Positions 27,003-36,310 of a stretch of 64,000 nt of DNA are shown here, one piece after another. The DNA is from Melaminivora sp034675505 (lineage in GTDB: Bacteria; Pseudomonadota; Gammaproteobacteria; Burkholderiales; Burkholderiaceae_C): contig JAUCDD010000033.1 in NCBI GenBank assembly GCA_034675505.1, positions 1-64,000 of the forward strand, in the 5' to 3' direction. The notes beneath the pieces are model-generated. The model was not told where the DNA came from and did not search any database. It saw only the letters and a list, made by a program, of their open reading frames with translations. Positions within the stretch are counted from its first letter, which is position 1. Each line of letters starts with the position of its first letter. Made by a program: the position numbers and the translations under genes.

Positions 27003-27527
27003 ATGGCGATTTATGAACTCGACGGCGTGGCCCCGCAGCTGGCCCAGGGCGCCTGGGTGGCCGACAGCGCCCAGGTCATGGGCCAGGTGCGCCTGGCCGA
27101 GGACGCCAGCGTCTGGTTTGGCGCGGTGCTGCGCGGCGATTGCGAGAGCATCACCATCGGCGCCGGCTCCAACGTCCAGGACGCGAGCGTGCTGCACGCC
27201 GACTTCGGCCAGCCGCTGGTCGTCGGGCGCCACGTCACCATCGGCCACCAGGTCATGCTGCACGGCTGCACCATAGGCGACGAGTCGCTGATCGGCATCG
27301 GCGCCGTGGTCTTGAATGGCGCGCGCATCGGCCGCAATTGCCTAGTGGGCGCCGGCGCGCTGGTCACCGAGGGCAAGGAGTTCCCCGACGGCTCGATGAT
27401 CCTGGGCAGCCCGGCCAAGGCCGTGCGCCAGCTCACGCCCGAGCAGATCGAGGGCCTGCGCCAGAGCGCCCGGCATTACATCGACAACGCGCGCCGCTTC
27501 AAGGCCGGCCTGCGCCAGGTTGGCTGA
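27003..27527 (+). CDS. Gamma-class carbonic anhydrase-like hexapeptide protein
   Basis: Left-handed beta-helix protein of 174 residues in the YrdA/PaaY/CaiE group. Hexapeptide repeats run through the middle (VWFGAVLRGD, SNVQDASVLH, VTIGHQVMLHGC) and contain histidines placed like the zinc ligands of gamma-carbonic anhydrases. The C-terminus is helical. The start at 27003 is supported by AGGAAAGG at 26986-26993. The next gene, hslO, follows by 41 bases on the same strand, an arrangement that suggests co-transcription. The physiological substrate is uncertain. Confidence 0.9.
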   Translation: MAIYELDGVAPQLAQGAWVADSAQVMGQVRLAEDASVWFGAVLRGDCESITIGAGSNVQDASVLHADFGQPLVVGRHVTIGHQVMLHGCTIGDESLIGIGAVVLNGARIGRNCLVGAGALVTEGKEFPDGSMILGSPAKAVRQLTPEQIEGLRQSARHYIDNARRFKAGLRQVG

Positions 27528-27568
27528 GGCGCGGCCAGCGGCGGGTCCACAAAAAGAGATTCCAAGAC

Positions 27569-28552
27569 GTGTCCGAACTGCACAAATTCCTGTTTGACGG
27601 CCTGCCCGTGCGCGGCGCCATCGTGCGCCTGACCGGCGCCTGGACCGAACTGCTCGCCCGGCGCGCCGGCAACAGCGAAACCGGCGCCTACCCGGCCCCG
27701 GTGGCCGAGCTGCTGGGCGAGATGGCGGCGGCCGGCGTGCTGATGCAATCGCACATCAAGTTCAACGGCGCGCTGATCCTGCAGGTGTTCGGCGACGGGC
27801 CGGTGAAGCTGGCGGTGGCCGAGGTGCGCTCGGACCTGGGGCTGCGCGCCACCGCCACCATCCACGGCGCGGTGCCCGACGGCGCCCGCCTGCCCGAGCT
27901 GGTCAACGTCGGCGGCCTGGGCCGCTGCGCCATCACGCTGGACCCGCAGGACCGCCTGCCCGGCCAGCAGCCCTACCAGGGCGTGGTGCCGCTCAATGAC
28001 GTGCATGGCGACAGCCTGCCGCAGCTGTCGCAGGTGTTGATGCAGTACATGCGCCAGTCCGAGCAGCTGGACGCCACGCTGGTGCTGGCCGCCGACGGCC
28101 AGGTGGCCGCGGGCCTGCTGATCCAGCGCATGCCGGTGCAGGGCCAGGGCAACCTGGCGCGCGGCGTGGCGCCGGACGAGCTGCAGGCGCAGCACGACGA
28201 GGACTACCAGCGCATCGCCACCCTGGCCGCCAGCCTGACGCGCGAGGAGCTGCTGTCGCTGGACGTGCTCACCATCCTGCACCGCCTGTTCTGGGAGGAG
28301 CGGCTGCTGCGCTTCGAGCCGCAGCAAGGCGCCGCCGGGCCGCGTTTTTCCTGCACCTGCTCGCGCGAGCGCGTGGCCGCCATGCTGCGCAGCCTGGGCC
28401 AGGGCGAGGTGCAGTCCATCCTGGACGAGCGCGGCGAGGTCGAGGTGGGCTGCGACTTTTGCGGCCGCCAGTACCACTTCGACAAGGTGGACGCTGCCCA
28501 GCTGTTCACCGAGCCGGGCAAGCAGCCGCCCGTGCCGCCGGGCGTGCAATAG
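27569..28552 (+). CDS. hslO: Redox-regulated chaperone Hsp33
   Basis: Cytoplasmic holdase chaperone switched on by oxidation. The C-terminal zinc-binding cysteines CxC (SCTCSRERV) and CxxC (CDFCGRQY) are intact. The N-terminal domain (ELHKFLFDGLPVRGAIVRLTG) is typical. Translation appears to start at GTG 27569 (327 residues) because similarity begins at SELHKFLF; no ATG is suitably placed. It converges with ftsB; the gap contains that operon's terminator and an interspersed repeat. Confidence 0.93.
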   Translation: MSELHKFLFDGLPVRGAIVRLTGAWTELLARRAGNSETGAYPAPVAELLGEMAAAGVLMQSHIKFNGALILQVFGDGPVKLAVAEVRSDLGLRATATIHGAVPDGARLPELVNVGGLGRCAITLDPQDRLPGQQPYQGVVPLNDVHGDSLPQLSQVLMQYMRQSEQLDATLVLAADGQVAAGLLIQRMPVQGQGNLARGVAPDELQAQHDEDYQRIATLAASLTREELLSLDVLTILHRLFWEERLLRFEPQQGAAGPRFSCTCSRERVAAMLRSLGQGEVQSILDERGEVEVGCDFCGRQYHFDKVDAAQLFTEPGKQPPVPPGVQ

Positions 28553-28556
28553 GCGC

Positions 28557-28577
28557 AAAAAAGGCGCCCGAAGCGCC
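28557..28577 (-). terminator. Terminator of the pyrG-kdsA-eno-ftsB transcript
   Basis: On the minus strand a GGCGC stem, loop TTCGG, GCGCC stem is followed directly by six T residues, a classic intrinsic terminator. It lies 79 bases after the ftsB stop. Confidence 0.8.
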
Positions 28578-28644
28578 AAAAAGGGTCAAAAGCGCCTGTT
28601 GCCGGCGCCTGCCCACGGGAGTTTGCTATGTTTAGCGTAGCAAC
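28576..28644 (-). repeat. Interspersed repeat copy between ftsB and hslO
   Basis: Minus-strand copy: GCTACGCTAAACATAGC, then GCAGGCGCCGGC, then AGGCGCTTTTGACCC. It abuts the intrinsic terminator. Confidence 0.8.
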
Positions 28645-28655
28645 GCCGGCCGCCG

Positions 28656-28940
28656 TCAGCGCCGCGCCGGCGTGACCTGCACGTAGATCTCGCCCGGCCG
28701 CACCATGCCCAGCTCGCTGCGGGCGCGGTCTTCCACCATCTCCAGGCCGTCGCGCAGGTCCTGCACCTCGGCGGCCAGGCGCTCGTTGGCCTGGCGCGCC
28801 CGGGCGTTGGCCGCCTGCTGCTCGGCCAGCTGCTGGCGCATCTCGCGCACCTGGCCGATGCTGCCGCGCCCGCTCCACAGCTGCGCATGGATGCCCACGA
28901 GCAGCAGCAACAGCAGGAGTGCGACGGTGCGCGTGCCCAT
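28656..28940 (-). CDS. ftsB: Cell division protein FtsB
   Basis: Small bitopic divisome protein (94 residues) that forms the FtsQLB complex. Layout: short cytoplasmic N-terminus, one membrane helix (VALLLLLLLVGIHAQLW, residues 6-22), then a coiled coil (about 28-72) and the family end with EDRARSELGMVRPGE. It follows eno, as in most proteobacteria, at the end of the pyrG operon. Confidence 0.93.
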   Translation of the reverse strand: MGTRTVALLLLLLLVGIHAQLWSGRGSIGQVREMRQQLAEQQAANARARQANERLAAEVQDLRDGLEMVEDRARSELGMVRPGEIYVQVTPARR

Positions 28941-28993
28941 GGCGGTGCGGGGTGGACGATGGGGGGCTCGGCAGGCGGGTCGGCAGGCAGGCT

Positions 28994-30280
<1,287 letters not shown>

Positions 30281-30402
30281 GGGGGTCCTCTTCTTGCAGG
30301 AAAGTGGGGGTTCGTCATGCGGCCGCTGCCTGCGGCCCACGTGGGTCAAATGGGCACCTGGCCGGCATGCACGGCCGGCCGGGCGCTATCAAAAAATGAT
30401 GG

Positions 30403-30693
30403 TCAGACGCCCTCGACGCACACCAGGCGCATGATGGCCGCGCCCTCGCGCGCGCTGCGCGCGCGGCCGTACTCGGGCGAGTGGTAGAAGGCCTTGGCCG
30501 CCTCGAAGCTGGGAAAGCGCGCGACCACCACGCGCTCGGGCGTCCAGTCGCCTTCCATCACCTCCACCTGGCCGCCGCGCACGCAGATCTCGGCGCCATG
30601 GGCCTGGAACGCGGCCGTGGACCACTTGCGGTACTCGTCGTACTGCTCGGGGTTGGTGACGCGCACGTTGGCGATGAGGTATCCGCTGGGCAT
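30403..30693 (-). CDS. DUF1330 domain-containing protein
   Basis: A 96-residue ferredoxin-like-fold (dimeric alpha/beta barrel) protein. Recognisable family features are GYLIANVRVTNPEQYDEYR at the start, and VVVARFPSFEAAKAFYHSPEY in the second half. The function is unknown. It is inserted between kdsA (four bases upstream) and eno, an arrangement I recall from related genomes. The start at 30693 is set by the conserved MPSGYLIA. Confidence 0.88.
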   Translation of the reverse strand: MPSGYLIANVRVTNPEQYDEYRKWSTAAFQAHGAEICVRGGQVEVMEGDWTPERVVVARFPSFEAAKAFYHSPEYGRARSAREGAAIMRLVCVEGV

Positions 30694-30697
30694 GGGA

Positions 30698-31556
30698 TCA
30701 GGCTCCAAAGTTGTTTTCGAGAAAGCCGTTTTTCTTGGTGACCCGGTCGAGCGCCACCAGCGTCTCCAGCAGCGCGCGCATGTGCTTGAGGGGCACGGCG
30801 TTGGGGCCGTCGGACAGCGCGTTGCACGGGTCGGGGTGCGTCTCCATGAACACGCCCGCCACGCCCACCGCCACTGCGGCGCGCGCCAGTGGCGGCACCA
30901 TCTCGCGCATGCCGCCGCTGGTCGCGCCCTGGCCGCCGGGCAGCTGCACGCTGTGCGTGGCGTCATAGACCACGGGCGCGCCGCTGCCCCGCATGATGGC
31001 CAGGCTGCGCATGTCGCTGACCAGGTTGTTGTAGCCGAAGCTGGCGCCGCGCTCGCAGGCCATGAAGTTGTCCTCGGGCAGGCCCGCCTCGCGCGCGGCG
31101 GCGCGGGCCTTGTCGATCACGTTCTTCATGTCGTGGGGTGCGAGGAACTGGCCCTTCTTGATGTTCACCGGCCGGCCCGACTGCGCCACCGCGCGGATGA
31201 AGTCCGTCTGGCGGCACAGGAAGGCCGGCGTCTGCAGCACGTCCACTACCGATGCCACGTGGGGCACCTCGGCCTCGGTGTGCACGTCGGTCAGCAGCGG
31301 CACGCCCAGCTCCCGCTTCACCTTGGCCAGGATCTCCAGGCCGCGCTCCATGCCCGGGCCGCGAAAAGCTCGCTCCCGAGCTGCGGTTGGCCTTGTCGAA
31401 GCTGCTCTTGAAGATGAAGGGGATGCCCAGGCTGGCGGTGATCTCCTTGAGCTGGCCGGCCACGTCCAGCTGCAGCTGCTCGCTCTCGACCACGCAGGGG
31501 CCGGCGATCAGGAAGAAGGGGTGCTCCAGGCCGACGGGGAAGCCGCACAGTTGCAT
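30698..31556 (-). pseudogene. kdsA: 3-deoxy-8-phosphooctulonate synthase, interrupted by a one-base frameshift
   Basis: KdsA condenses arabinose 5-phosphate and phosphoenolpyruvate to KDO-8-phosphate for lipopolysaccharide. The N-terminal part (from ATG 31556: MQLCGFPVGLEHPFFLIAGP ... KSSFDKANRSSGASF) and the C-terminal part (MERGLEILAKVKRELGVP ... GFLENNFGA) are in different frames. The switch falls at AAAA 31364-31367 (TTTT in the gene). Removing one base gives 285 codons, the normal family length, and restores the expected SFRGPGMERG. KdsA is normally essential, so a sequencing error or a second copy elsewhere should be considered. Confidence 0.85.
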
Positions 31557-31576
31557 GGTCGGGTCTTCCTTGTTGC

Positions 31577-33238
31577 TCAGGCGCTGGCGCCGGCGTGCTG
31601 CTGGTGCGCCACGGCGGCCTTGACGAAATCGTTGAACAGCGGGTGGCCGCTCCAGGGCGTGGACTTGAACTCGGGGTGGAACTGCACGCCCATGTACCAG
31701 GGGTGCACGTCCTGCGGCAGCTCGACGATCTCGGTCAGCTGCTCGCGCTGGGTCTGCGCCGAGATCACCAGGCCGGCCGCGCGCAGCCGCTCCAGGTAGC
31801 GCACGTTGGCCTCGTAGCGGTGGCGGTGGCGCTCGGTCACCGTGTCGCCGTAGATGCGGTGCGCGAGCGTGCCCGGCTGCACGTTGGAGGTCTGCGCGCC
31901 CAGGCGCATGGTGCCGCCCAGGTCGGAGGTCTCGTCGCGCGTCATGACGCGCCCGTCCTCGTTCTTCCACTCGGTGATCAGCGCGATCACCGGGTGCGGG
32001 CTGGCCGGGTCGAACTCGGTGGAGTTGGCGCTGGCAAGGTTCGCCACGTGGCGCGCGTACTCGATGGTGGCCACCTGCATCCCCAGGCAGATGCCCAGGT
32101 AGGGGATGCGCTGCTCGCGCGCATAGCGGGCGGTGCTGATCTTGCCCTCGACCCCGCGCGAACCGAAGCCGCCCGGCACCAGGATGGCGTCGAAGCGCCC
32201 CAGCTGCACGGCGGCGTTGTCGTCGGTGATGGCCTCCGAGTCCATGTGCGTGATCTTCACGCGCACGTGGTTTTGCATGCCGGCGTGCTTGAGCGCCTCG
32301 TTGACCGACTTGTAGGCGTCCGACAGCTCGGCGTACTTGCCCACCATGGCGATGCTGATCTCGCCGCCCGGGTGCTCGCACTCGTGCACCAGGTCGTCCC
32401 AGCGCTTCAGGTTGGCCGGCGGCGTGTTCAGGCGCAGCTTGTCGCAGATCAGGCCGTCCAGGCCCTGCTCGTGCAGCATGCGCGGCACCTTGTAGATGGT
32501 GTCCACGTCCCACATGCTGATCACGCCCCACTCGGGCACGTTGGTGAACAGCGAGATCTTCTCGCGCTCGTCCTGCGGCACGGGCGTGAGCGCGCGGCAC
32601 AGCAGCGCGTCGGGCTGGATGCCGATCTCGCGCAGCTTTTGCACCGTGTGCTGGGTGGGCTTGGTCTTCAGCTCGCCAGCGGCGGCGATCCAGGGCAGGT
32701 AGGTCAGGTGCACGAAGGCCGAGTTGTTCGGCCCGAGCTTGAGCGACAACTGGCGCACCGCCTCCAGGAAGGGCAGCGACTCGATGTCGCCCACGGTGCC
32801 GCCGACCTCGCAGATGGCCACGTCCACCGCGTCCGGACTGCCTATGCCGGCGCCGCGCCGGATGTACTCCTGGATCTCGTTGGTGACGTGCGGGATGACC
32901 TGCACGGTCTTGCCCAGGTAGTCGCCGCGGCGCTCTTTCTCGAGCACCGACTGGTAGATGCGGCCGGTGGTGAAGTTGTTGGCCTGCTTCATGCGGGTTT
33001 CGATGAAGCGCTCGTAGTGGCCCAAGTCCAGGTCGGTCTCGGCGCCGTCGTCGGTCACGAACACCTCGCCATGCTGGAAAGGGCTCATGGTGCCCGGGTC
33101 CACGTTGATGTACGGGTCGAGCTTGATGAGGGTGACTTTGAGGCCGCGCGATTCGAGGATCGCGGCAAGGGAGGCGGAGGCGATTCCCTTGCCCAGGGAA
33201 GACACCACACCGCCGGTGACGAAGACGAATTTGGTCAT
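31577..33238 (-). CDS. pyrG: CTP synthase
   Basis: Makes CTP from UTP with glutamine as nitrogen donor. The N-terminal amidoligase domain starts MTKFVFVTGGVVSSLGKG; the C-terminal glutamine amidotransferase domain has the nucleophile loop GICLGMQVATIEY and the HPEF of the catalytic triad (QFHPEF). Length is 553 residues. The start is ATG 33238; the longer open frame upstream runs through the divergent coaBC and is not coding. It leads the kdsA-DUF1330-eno-ftsB cluster. A minus-strand TACAAT at 33269-33264 may be its -10 box. Confidence 0.97.
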   Translation of the reverse strand: MTKFVFVTGGVVSSLGKGIASASLAAILESRGLKVTLIKLDPYINVDPGTMSPFQHGEVFVTDDGAETDLDLGHYERFIETRMKQANNFTTGRIYQSVLEKERRGDYLGKTVQVIPHVTNEIQEYIRRGAGIGSPDAVDVAICEVGGTVGDIESLPFLEAVRQLSLKLGPNNSAFVHLTYLPWIAAAGELKTKPTQHTVQKLREIGIQPDALLCRALTPVPQDEREKISLFTNVPEWGVISMWDVDTIYKVPRMLHEQGLDGLICDKLRLNTPPANLKRWDDLVHECEHPGGEISIAMVGKYAELSDAYKSVNEALKHAGMQNHVRVKITHMDSEAITDDNAAVQLGRFDAILVPGGFGSRGVEGKISTARYAREQRIPYLGICLGMQVATIEYARHVANLASANSTEFDPASPHPVIALITEWKNEDGRVMTRDETSDLGGTMRLGAQTSNVQPGTLAHRIYGDTVTERHRHRYEANVRYLERLRAAGLVISAQTQREQLTEIVELPQDVHPWYMGVQFHPEFKSTPWSGHPLFNDFVKAAVAHQQHAGASA

Positions 33239-33263
33239 GCCGTGATGGAGGTGGGAAATGGCG

Positions 33264-33269
33264 ATTGTA
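33264..33269 (-). promoter_or_regulatory. Candidate -10 box of pyrG
   Basis: Minus-strand TACAAT 25 bases before the pyrG ATG, giving a leader of about 19 bases. There is no recognisable -35 element. Confidence 0.35.
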
Positions 33270-33316
33270 TCGGCTCCTCCCGGGCCGCCCCCCGGCCGCC
33301 CGGCGCGCGCGCTCTG

Positions 33317-33322
33317 CCAGAA
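33317..33322 (+). promoter_or_regulatory. Candidate -10 box of coaBC
   Basis: CAGAAT ends nine bases before ATG 33332, another near-leaderless arrangement. The match to the consensus is weaker than in the other cases. Confidence 0.25.
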
Positions 33323-33331
33323 TCGCCCGCC

Positions 33332-34558
33332 ATGAACACTCTTGACGGCAAACATATCGTCCTGGGCCTGTCCGGCGGCGTGGCCTGCTACAAGGCCGCC
33401 GAGCTGGTGCGCCTGCTCGCCAAGGCCGGCGCCAGCGTGCAGGCGGTCATGACCGAGGCGGCCGGGCAATTCATCACCCCCGTCACCTTGCAGGCGCTGA
33501 CCGGGCGTCCCGTCTATGGCTCGCAGTGGGATGCACGCGAGCCCAACAGCATGGCGCACATCAACCTCTCGCGCGCGGCCGACGCGGTGCTCATCGCGCC
33601 CTGCAGCGCCGACTTCATCGCCCGCCTGGCGCAGGGCCGCGCCGACGAGCTGCTGAGCCTGCTGTGCCTGGCACGCCCGGCCGAGCGCGTGCCGCTGTTG
33701 CTGGCGCCGGCCATGAACCGCGAGATGTGGGCGCACCCGGCCACGCAGCGCAACCTGGCGCAGGTGCAGCGCGACGGCGCCAGCGTGCTGGGCGTGGGCC
33801 ACGGCGACCAGGCCTGCGGCGAGACCGGCGACGGCCGCATGCTGGAGGCGGCCGAGATCCTGGAGGAACTGGAGGCATTCTTCAGCCCCAGGCTGCTGGC
33901 GGGCGAGCAGGTGCTGGTCACCGCCGGGCCGACCTTCGAGGCCATAGACCCGGTGCGCGGCATCACCAACCTGTCGTCGGGCAAGATGGGCTTCGCCATC
34001 GCCCGCGCTGCGCGCGCCGCTGGCGCCGAAGTGACGCTGGTGGCCGGCCCGGTGCACCTGCCCACGCCGCGCGGCGTGCGCCGCATCGACGTGGTTTCTG
34101 CACAAGACATGCTCCATGCCGTTGATGAGTGCCGGGATGCAGCTACTATTTTCATAGCTACCGCAGCGGTCGCCGACTGGCGCCCGGCGGCCAGCGCCGC
34201 GCACAAGATCAAGAAGGACGGCTCGGGCGAGGTGCCCGCCCTGGCCTTCGTCGAGAACCCCGACATCCTGGCCGGCGTCGCCGCCTCGCCGCGCGCGCGC
34301 AGCGGCCAGCTGTACTGCGTGGGCTTTGCCGCCGAGAGCGAGAACCTGCTGGCGCACGCCAGCGCCAAGCGCCTGCGCAAGGGCGTGCCGCTGCTGGTGG
34401 GCAACATCGGCCCGGCCACTTTTGGGCAGGACGACAACGCCTTGCTGCTGGTGGATGCGCACGGGCACCAGGAGCTGGCGCGCGCGCCCAAGAGCGTGCT
34501 GGCCGGCCAGCTGGTGGAGCAGATCGCCCGGCGGCTGCGGCACACTCGCGCCGCATGA
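33332..34558 (+). CDS. coaBC: Bifunctional phosphopantothenoylcysteine decarboxylase / phosphopantothenate-cysteine ligase
   Basis: Two steps of coenzyme A synthesis. The N-terminal flavin-dependent CoaC domain shows LGLSGGVACYKAAELVR, the active-site His in NSMAHINLSRAAD and PAMNREMW, plus the cysteine loop GHGDQACGETGDGRM. The C-terminal CoaB domain begins near residue 190 with VTAGPTFEAIDPVRGITN. Length is 408 residues. Codons about 254-276 come from an antisense repeat copy, yet they encode the normally conserved IFIATAAVADWRP segment. The stop overlaps dut (ATGA). Confidence 0.95.
   Translation: MNTLDGKHIVLGLSGGVACYKAAELVRLLAKAGASVQAVMTEAAGQFITPVTLQALTGRPVYGSQWDAREPNSMAHINLSRAADAVLIAPCSADFIARLAQGRADELLSLLCLARPAERVPLLLAPAMNREMWAHPATQRNLAQVQRDGASVLGVGHGDQACGETGDGRMLEAAEILEELEAFFSPRLLAGEQVLVTAGPTFEAIDPVRGITNLSSGKMGFAIARAARAAGAEVTLVAGPVHLPTPRGVRRIDVVSAQDMLHAVDECRDAATIFIATAAVADWRPAASAAHKIKKDGSGEVPALAFVENPDILAGVAASPRARSGQLYCVGFAAESENLLAHASAKRLRKGVPLLVGNIGPATFGQDDNALLLVDAHGHQELARAPKSVLAGQLVEQIARRLRHTRAA
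34093..34159 (-). repeat. Interspersed repeat copy inside coaBC
   Basis: Minus-strand copy: AGCTATGAAAATAGTAGCTG, a CGGCATGGAGC block and a T-rich end. It encodes part of a conserved CoaB segment in frame, so it is either an overwritten site or a chance match. It lacks a clean GGCGCCGGC core. Confidence 0.55.
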
Positions 34559-35001
34559 AGATCGACCTCAAAATCCTCGACCCGCGCATGGCGCAGCTGC
34601 TGCCCGCCTACGCCACCCCCGGCAGCGCCGGCCTGGACCTGCGCGCCTGCCTGGACGAGCCCCTGGAGCTGGCGCCCGGCGCCTGGCAGCTGGTGCCCAC
34701 GGGCATCGCCATCCACCTGGCCGACCCCGGCTACGCGGCGCTGATCCTGCCGCGCTCGGGCCTGGGCCACAAGCACGGCATCGTGCTGGGCAACCTGGTG
34801 GGCCTGATCGACAGCGACTACCAGGGCCAGCTCATGGTCAGCGCCTGGAACCGCAGCCCCGACGCCTACACGCTGCAGCCGCTGGAGCGGCTGGCGCAGC
34901 TGGTGGTGGTGCCGGTGGTGCAGGCGCAGTTCCGGGTGGTGCAGGAGTTCGCCGCCAGCGACCGGGGCGAGCGCGGCTACGGCTCCACCGGCAGCCATTG
35001 A
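34555..35001 (+). CDS. dut: Deoxyuridine 5'-triphosphate nucleotidohydrolase
   Basis: Hydrolyses dUTP to dUMP, keeping uracil out of DNA and feeding thymidylate synthesis. All five trimeric dUTPase motifs are visible in order: AGLDLRA, PRSGLGHKHG, GLIDSDYQG with the catalytic Asp, ERLAQLVVVPV, and RGERGYGSTG. Length is 148 residues. It is coupled to coaBC through an ATGA overlap, the common proteobacterial arrangement. Confidence 0.97.
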   Translation: MKIDLKILDPRMAQLLPAYATPGSAGLDLRACLDEPLELAPGAWQLVPTGIAIHLADPGYAALILPRSGLGHKHGIVLGNLVGLIDSDYQGQLMVSAWNRSPDAYTLQPLERLAQLVVVPVVQAQFRVVQEFAASDRGERGYGSTGSH

Positions 35002-35193
35002 CGGCGGCGCTGTCAGTGCGTGCTGACGCCGGGCGGGCTTGCGGAACTACGCGCGGCGCGGCGATCGCCCGGCTGCGCCGCGTGCGCGCGGCTGCTCCAA
35101 TCTGCCTTCAAGGAACGGGTGGCCACCCTGCACCTGCACAGCCGGCCGCCGTTTGCCCATCATTGCAATCCCAAACCCCAAGGAGTTGAAGCC

Positions 35194-35679
35194 ATGCGCA
35201 AGTATTCCCGCCTTGCCGCCCTCGCTGGCGCCGCTGTCCTGGCCGGCTCGCTGGCCGCCTGCGCCGATGCGCCGCGCCAGTACGACCGTCCCTACTACTC
35301 CGGCCAGCCGGTGCAGACCGCACCCAGCTACGACCAGCGCGTGACCGAGTACGGCACCGTGTCCTATATCGAGGGCCTGCACGCGCGCAACCGCACCAGC
35401 GGCGCCGGCGCCATCCTGGGCGCGGTGGTCGGCGGCGTGCTGGGCAACCAGATCGGCGGCGGCACGGGCCGCTCGGCGGCCACGGCCCTCGGCGCGGTGG
35501 GCGGTGCGGTGGCAGGCAACGCCATCGAGGGCCGCAATGACCGCTCGGACTTCGAGGGCTACCGCATCACCGTCCAGCTCGATCGCGGCGGCCAGCGCGT
35601 CTATGACGTGCCCAACCCGGGCGACCTGCGCACCGGCGACCGGGTGCGGCTGTACAACGGCCAGATCGCGCGCATGTAA
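35194..35679 (+). CDS. Glycine-zipper outer-membrane lipoprotein (SlyB/Pcp-like)
   Basis: Lipoprotein of 161 residues. The signal peptide ends in a lipobox LAAC (cysteine near residue 24). A glycine-zipper double helix (GAILGAVVGGVLGNQIGGG and a second Ala/Gly helix, residues 72-110) is followed by a small beta domain (YRITVQLDRGGQRVYDV). This is the SlyB/17-kDa antigen type that surrounds outer-membrane proteins under stress. The start at 35194 follows AAGGAG at 35180-35185. The 192 bases between dut and this gene hold no other feature I can support. Confidence 0.88.
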   Translation: MRKYSRLAALAGAAVLAGSLAACADAPRQYDRPYYSGQPVQTAPSYDQRVTEYGTVSYIEGLHARNRTSGAGAILGAVVGGVLGNQIGGGTGRSAATALGAVGGAVAGNAIEGRNDRSDFEGYRITVQLDRGGQRVYDVPNPGDLRTGDRVRLYNGQIARM

Positions 35680-35721
35680 CCCGGGCGCTGCGGGGCGGCT
35701 GCGCCCCGCGCAGCGCCCGCA

Positions 35722-36246
35722 TCAATGCAGCGCGTCGCTGCCCGGCGCCTGGGGCTGGATGCGGAAAAAACCCGTTCCGGCCGAGCGCTGGGCGGTCTCC
35801 TCGTCCGTCGCCGGGCGCACCCCGTGCACTTTCAGCTTCAGGCGCAGCGCCAGGCCGGCCAGCGGGTGGTTGCCATCTAGCACCACGTGCTCGGGGTAGA
35901 TCTGCGCTACCGTATAGAGCGCATCGCGCGGCGCCTCGGTGTTCACGCCCGCCGGCAGAGCCGTTCCCTCGAACGTCAGGCCTTCCTCCAGCTCGGGCGG
36001 GAACAGCGCGCGCGGCTCCAGGAACAGCAGCTTCTCGTCATAGTCGCCGAAGGCGTCCTCGGGCTCCAGGTGCAGCGCCAGCTCGGCGCCGGCCTCGTGG
36101 CCCTGCAGCGCCTGCTCGATGCGCTCCAGCAAGTCGTCGCCGCCGACGAGGAACTCCACCGGCTCGTCCAGCACGTCCAGCTCCTCGCCCAGGGTGTCTT
36201 GCAGCACCCATGTCAGGGCGACCACGCAGTGTTCGTTGATTTCCAT
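35722..36246 (-). CDS. FKBP-type peptidyl-prolyl isomerase, SlyD-like
   Basis: A 174-residue FKBP-type prolyl isomerase with the SlyD insert-in-flap arrangement. The N-terminus reads VALTWVLQDTLGEELD, then LEPEDAFGDYDEKL, and the conserved VLDGNHPLAGLAL near residue 124. It lacks the His/Cys-rich metal-binding tail of E. coli SlyD, so a role in nickel delivery is unlikely. The start is ATG 36246. It is divergent from the RoxA-type gene with 64 bases between them. Confidence 0.87.
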   Translation of the reverse strand: MEINEHCVVALTWVLQDTLGEELDVLDEPVEFLVGGDDLLERIEQALQGHEAGAELALHLEPEDAFGDYDEKLLFLEPRALFPPELEEGLTFEGTALPAGVNTEAPRDALYTVAQIYPEHVVLDGNHPLAGLALRLKLKVHGVRPATDEETAQRSAGTGFFRIQPQAPGSDALH

Positions 36247-36310
36247 ACGAGAATTGTCGCAGTTCCCCCCACCCGGCGGCGCCCCGGCGGCGCCGCCCAC
36301 CACGCCTGCC

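Noticed and set aside
30384..30402. A thirteenth copy of the interspersed repeat (GCTATCAAAAAATGAT)
   Set aside because: Only the AT-rich end is similar; the GCCGGC core and GGAGGCC end are missing. It may be a remnant.
31360..31372. Programmed frameshifting in kdsA
   Set aside because: The site is a plain four-base homopolymer without a stimulatory structure I can see, and the family is not known to use recoding. Sequencing error or mutation is simpler.
31577..34543. A 988-codon frame that would extend pyrG upstream
   Set aside because: Family similarity starts exactly at MTKFVFVTGG (33238). The extension is antisense to coaBC.
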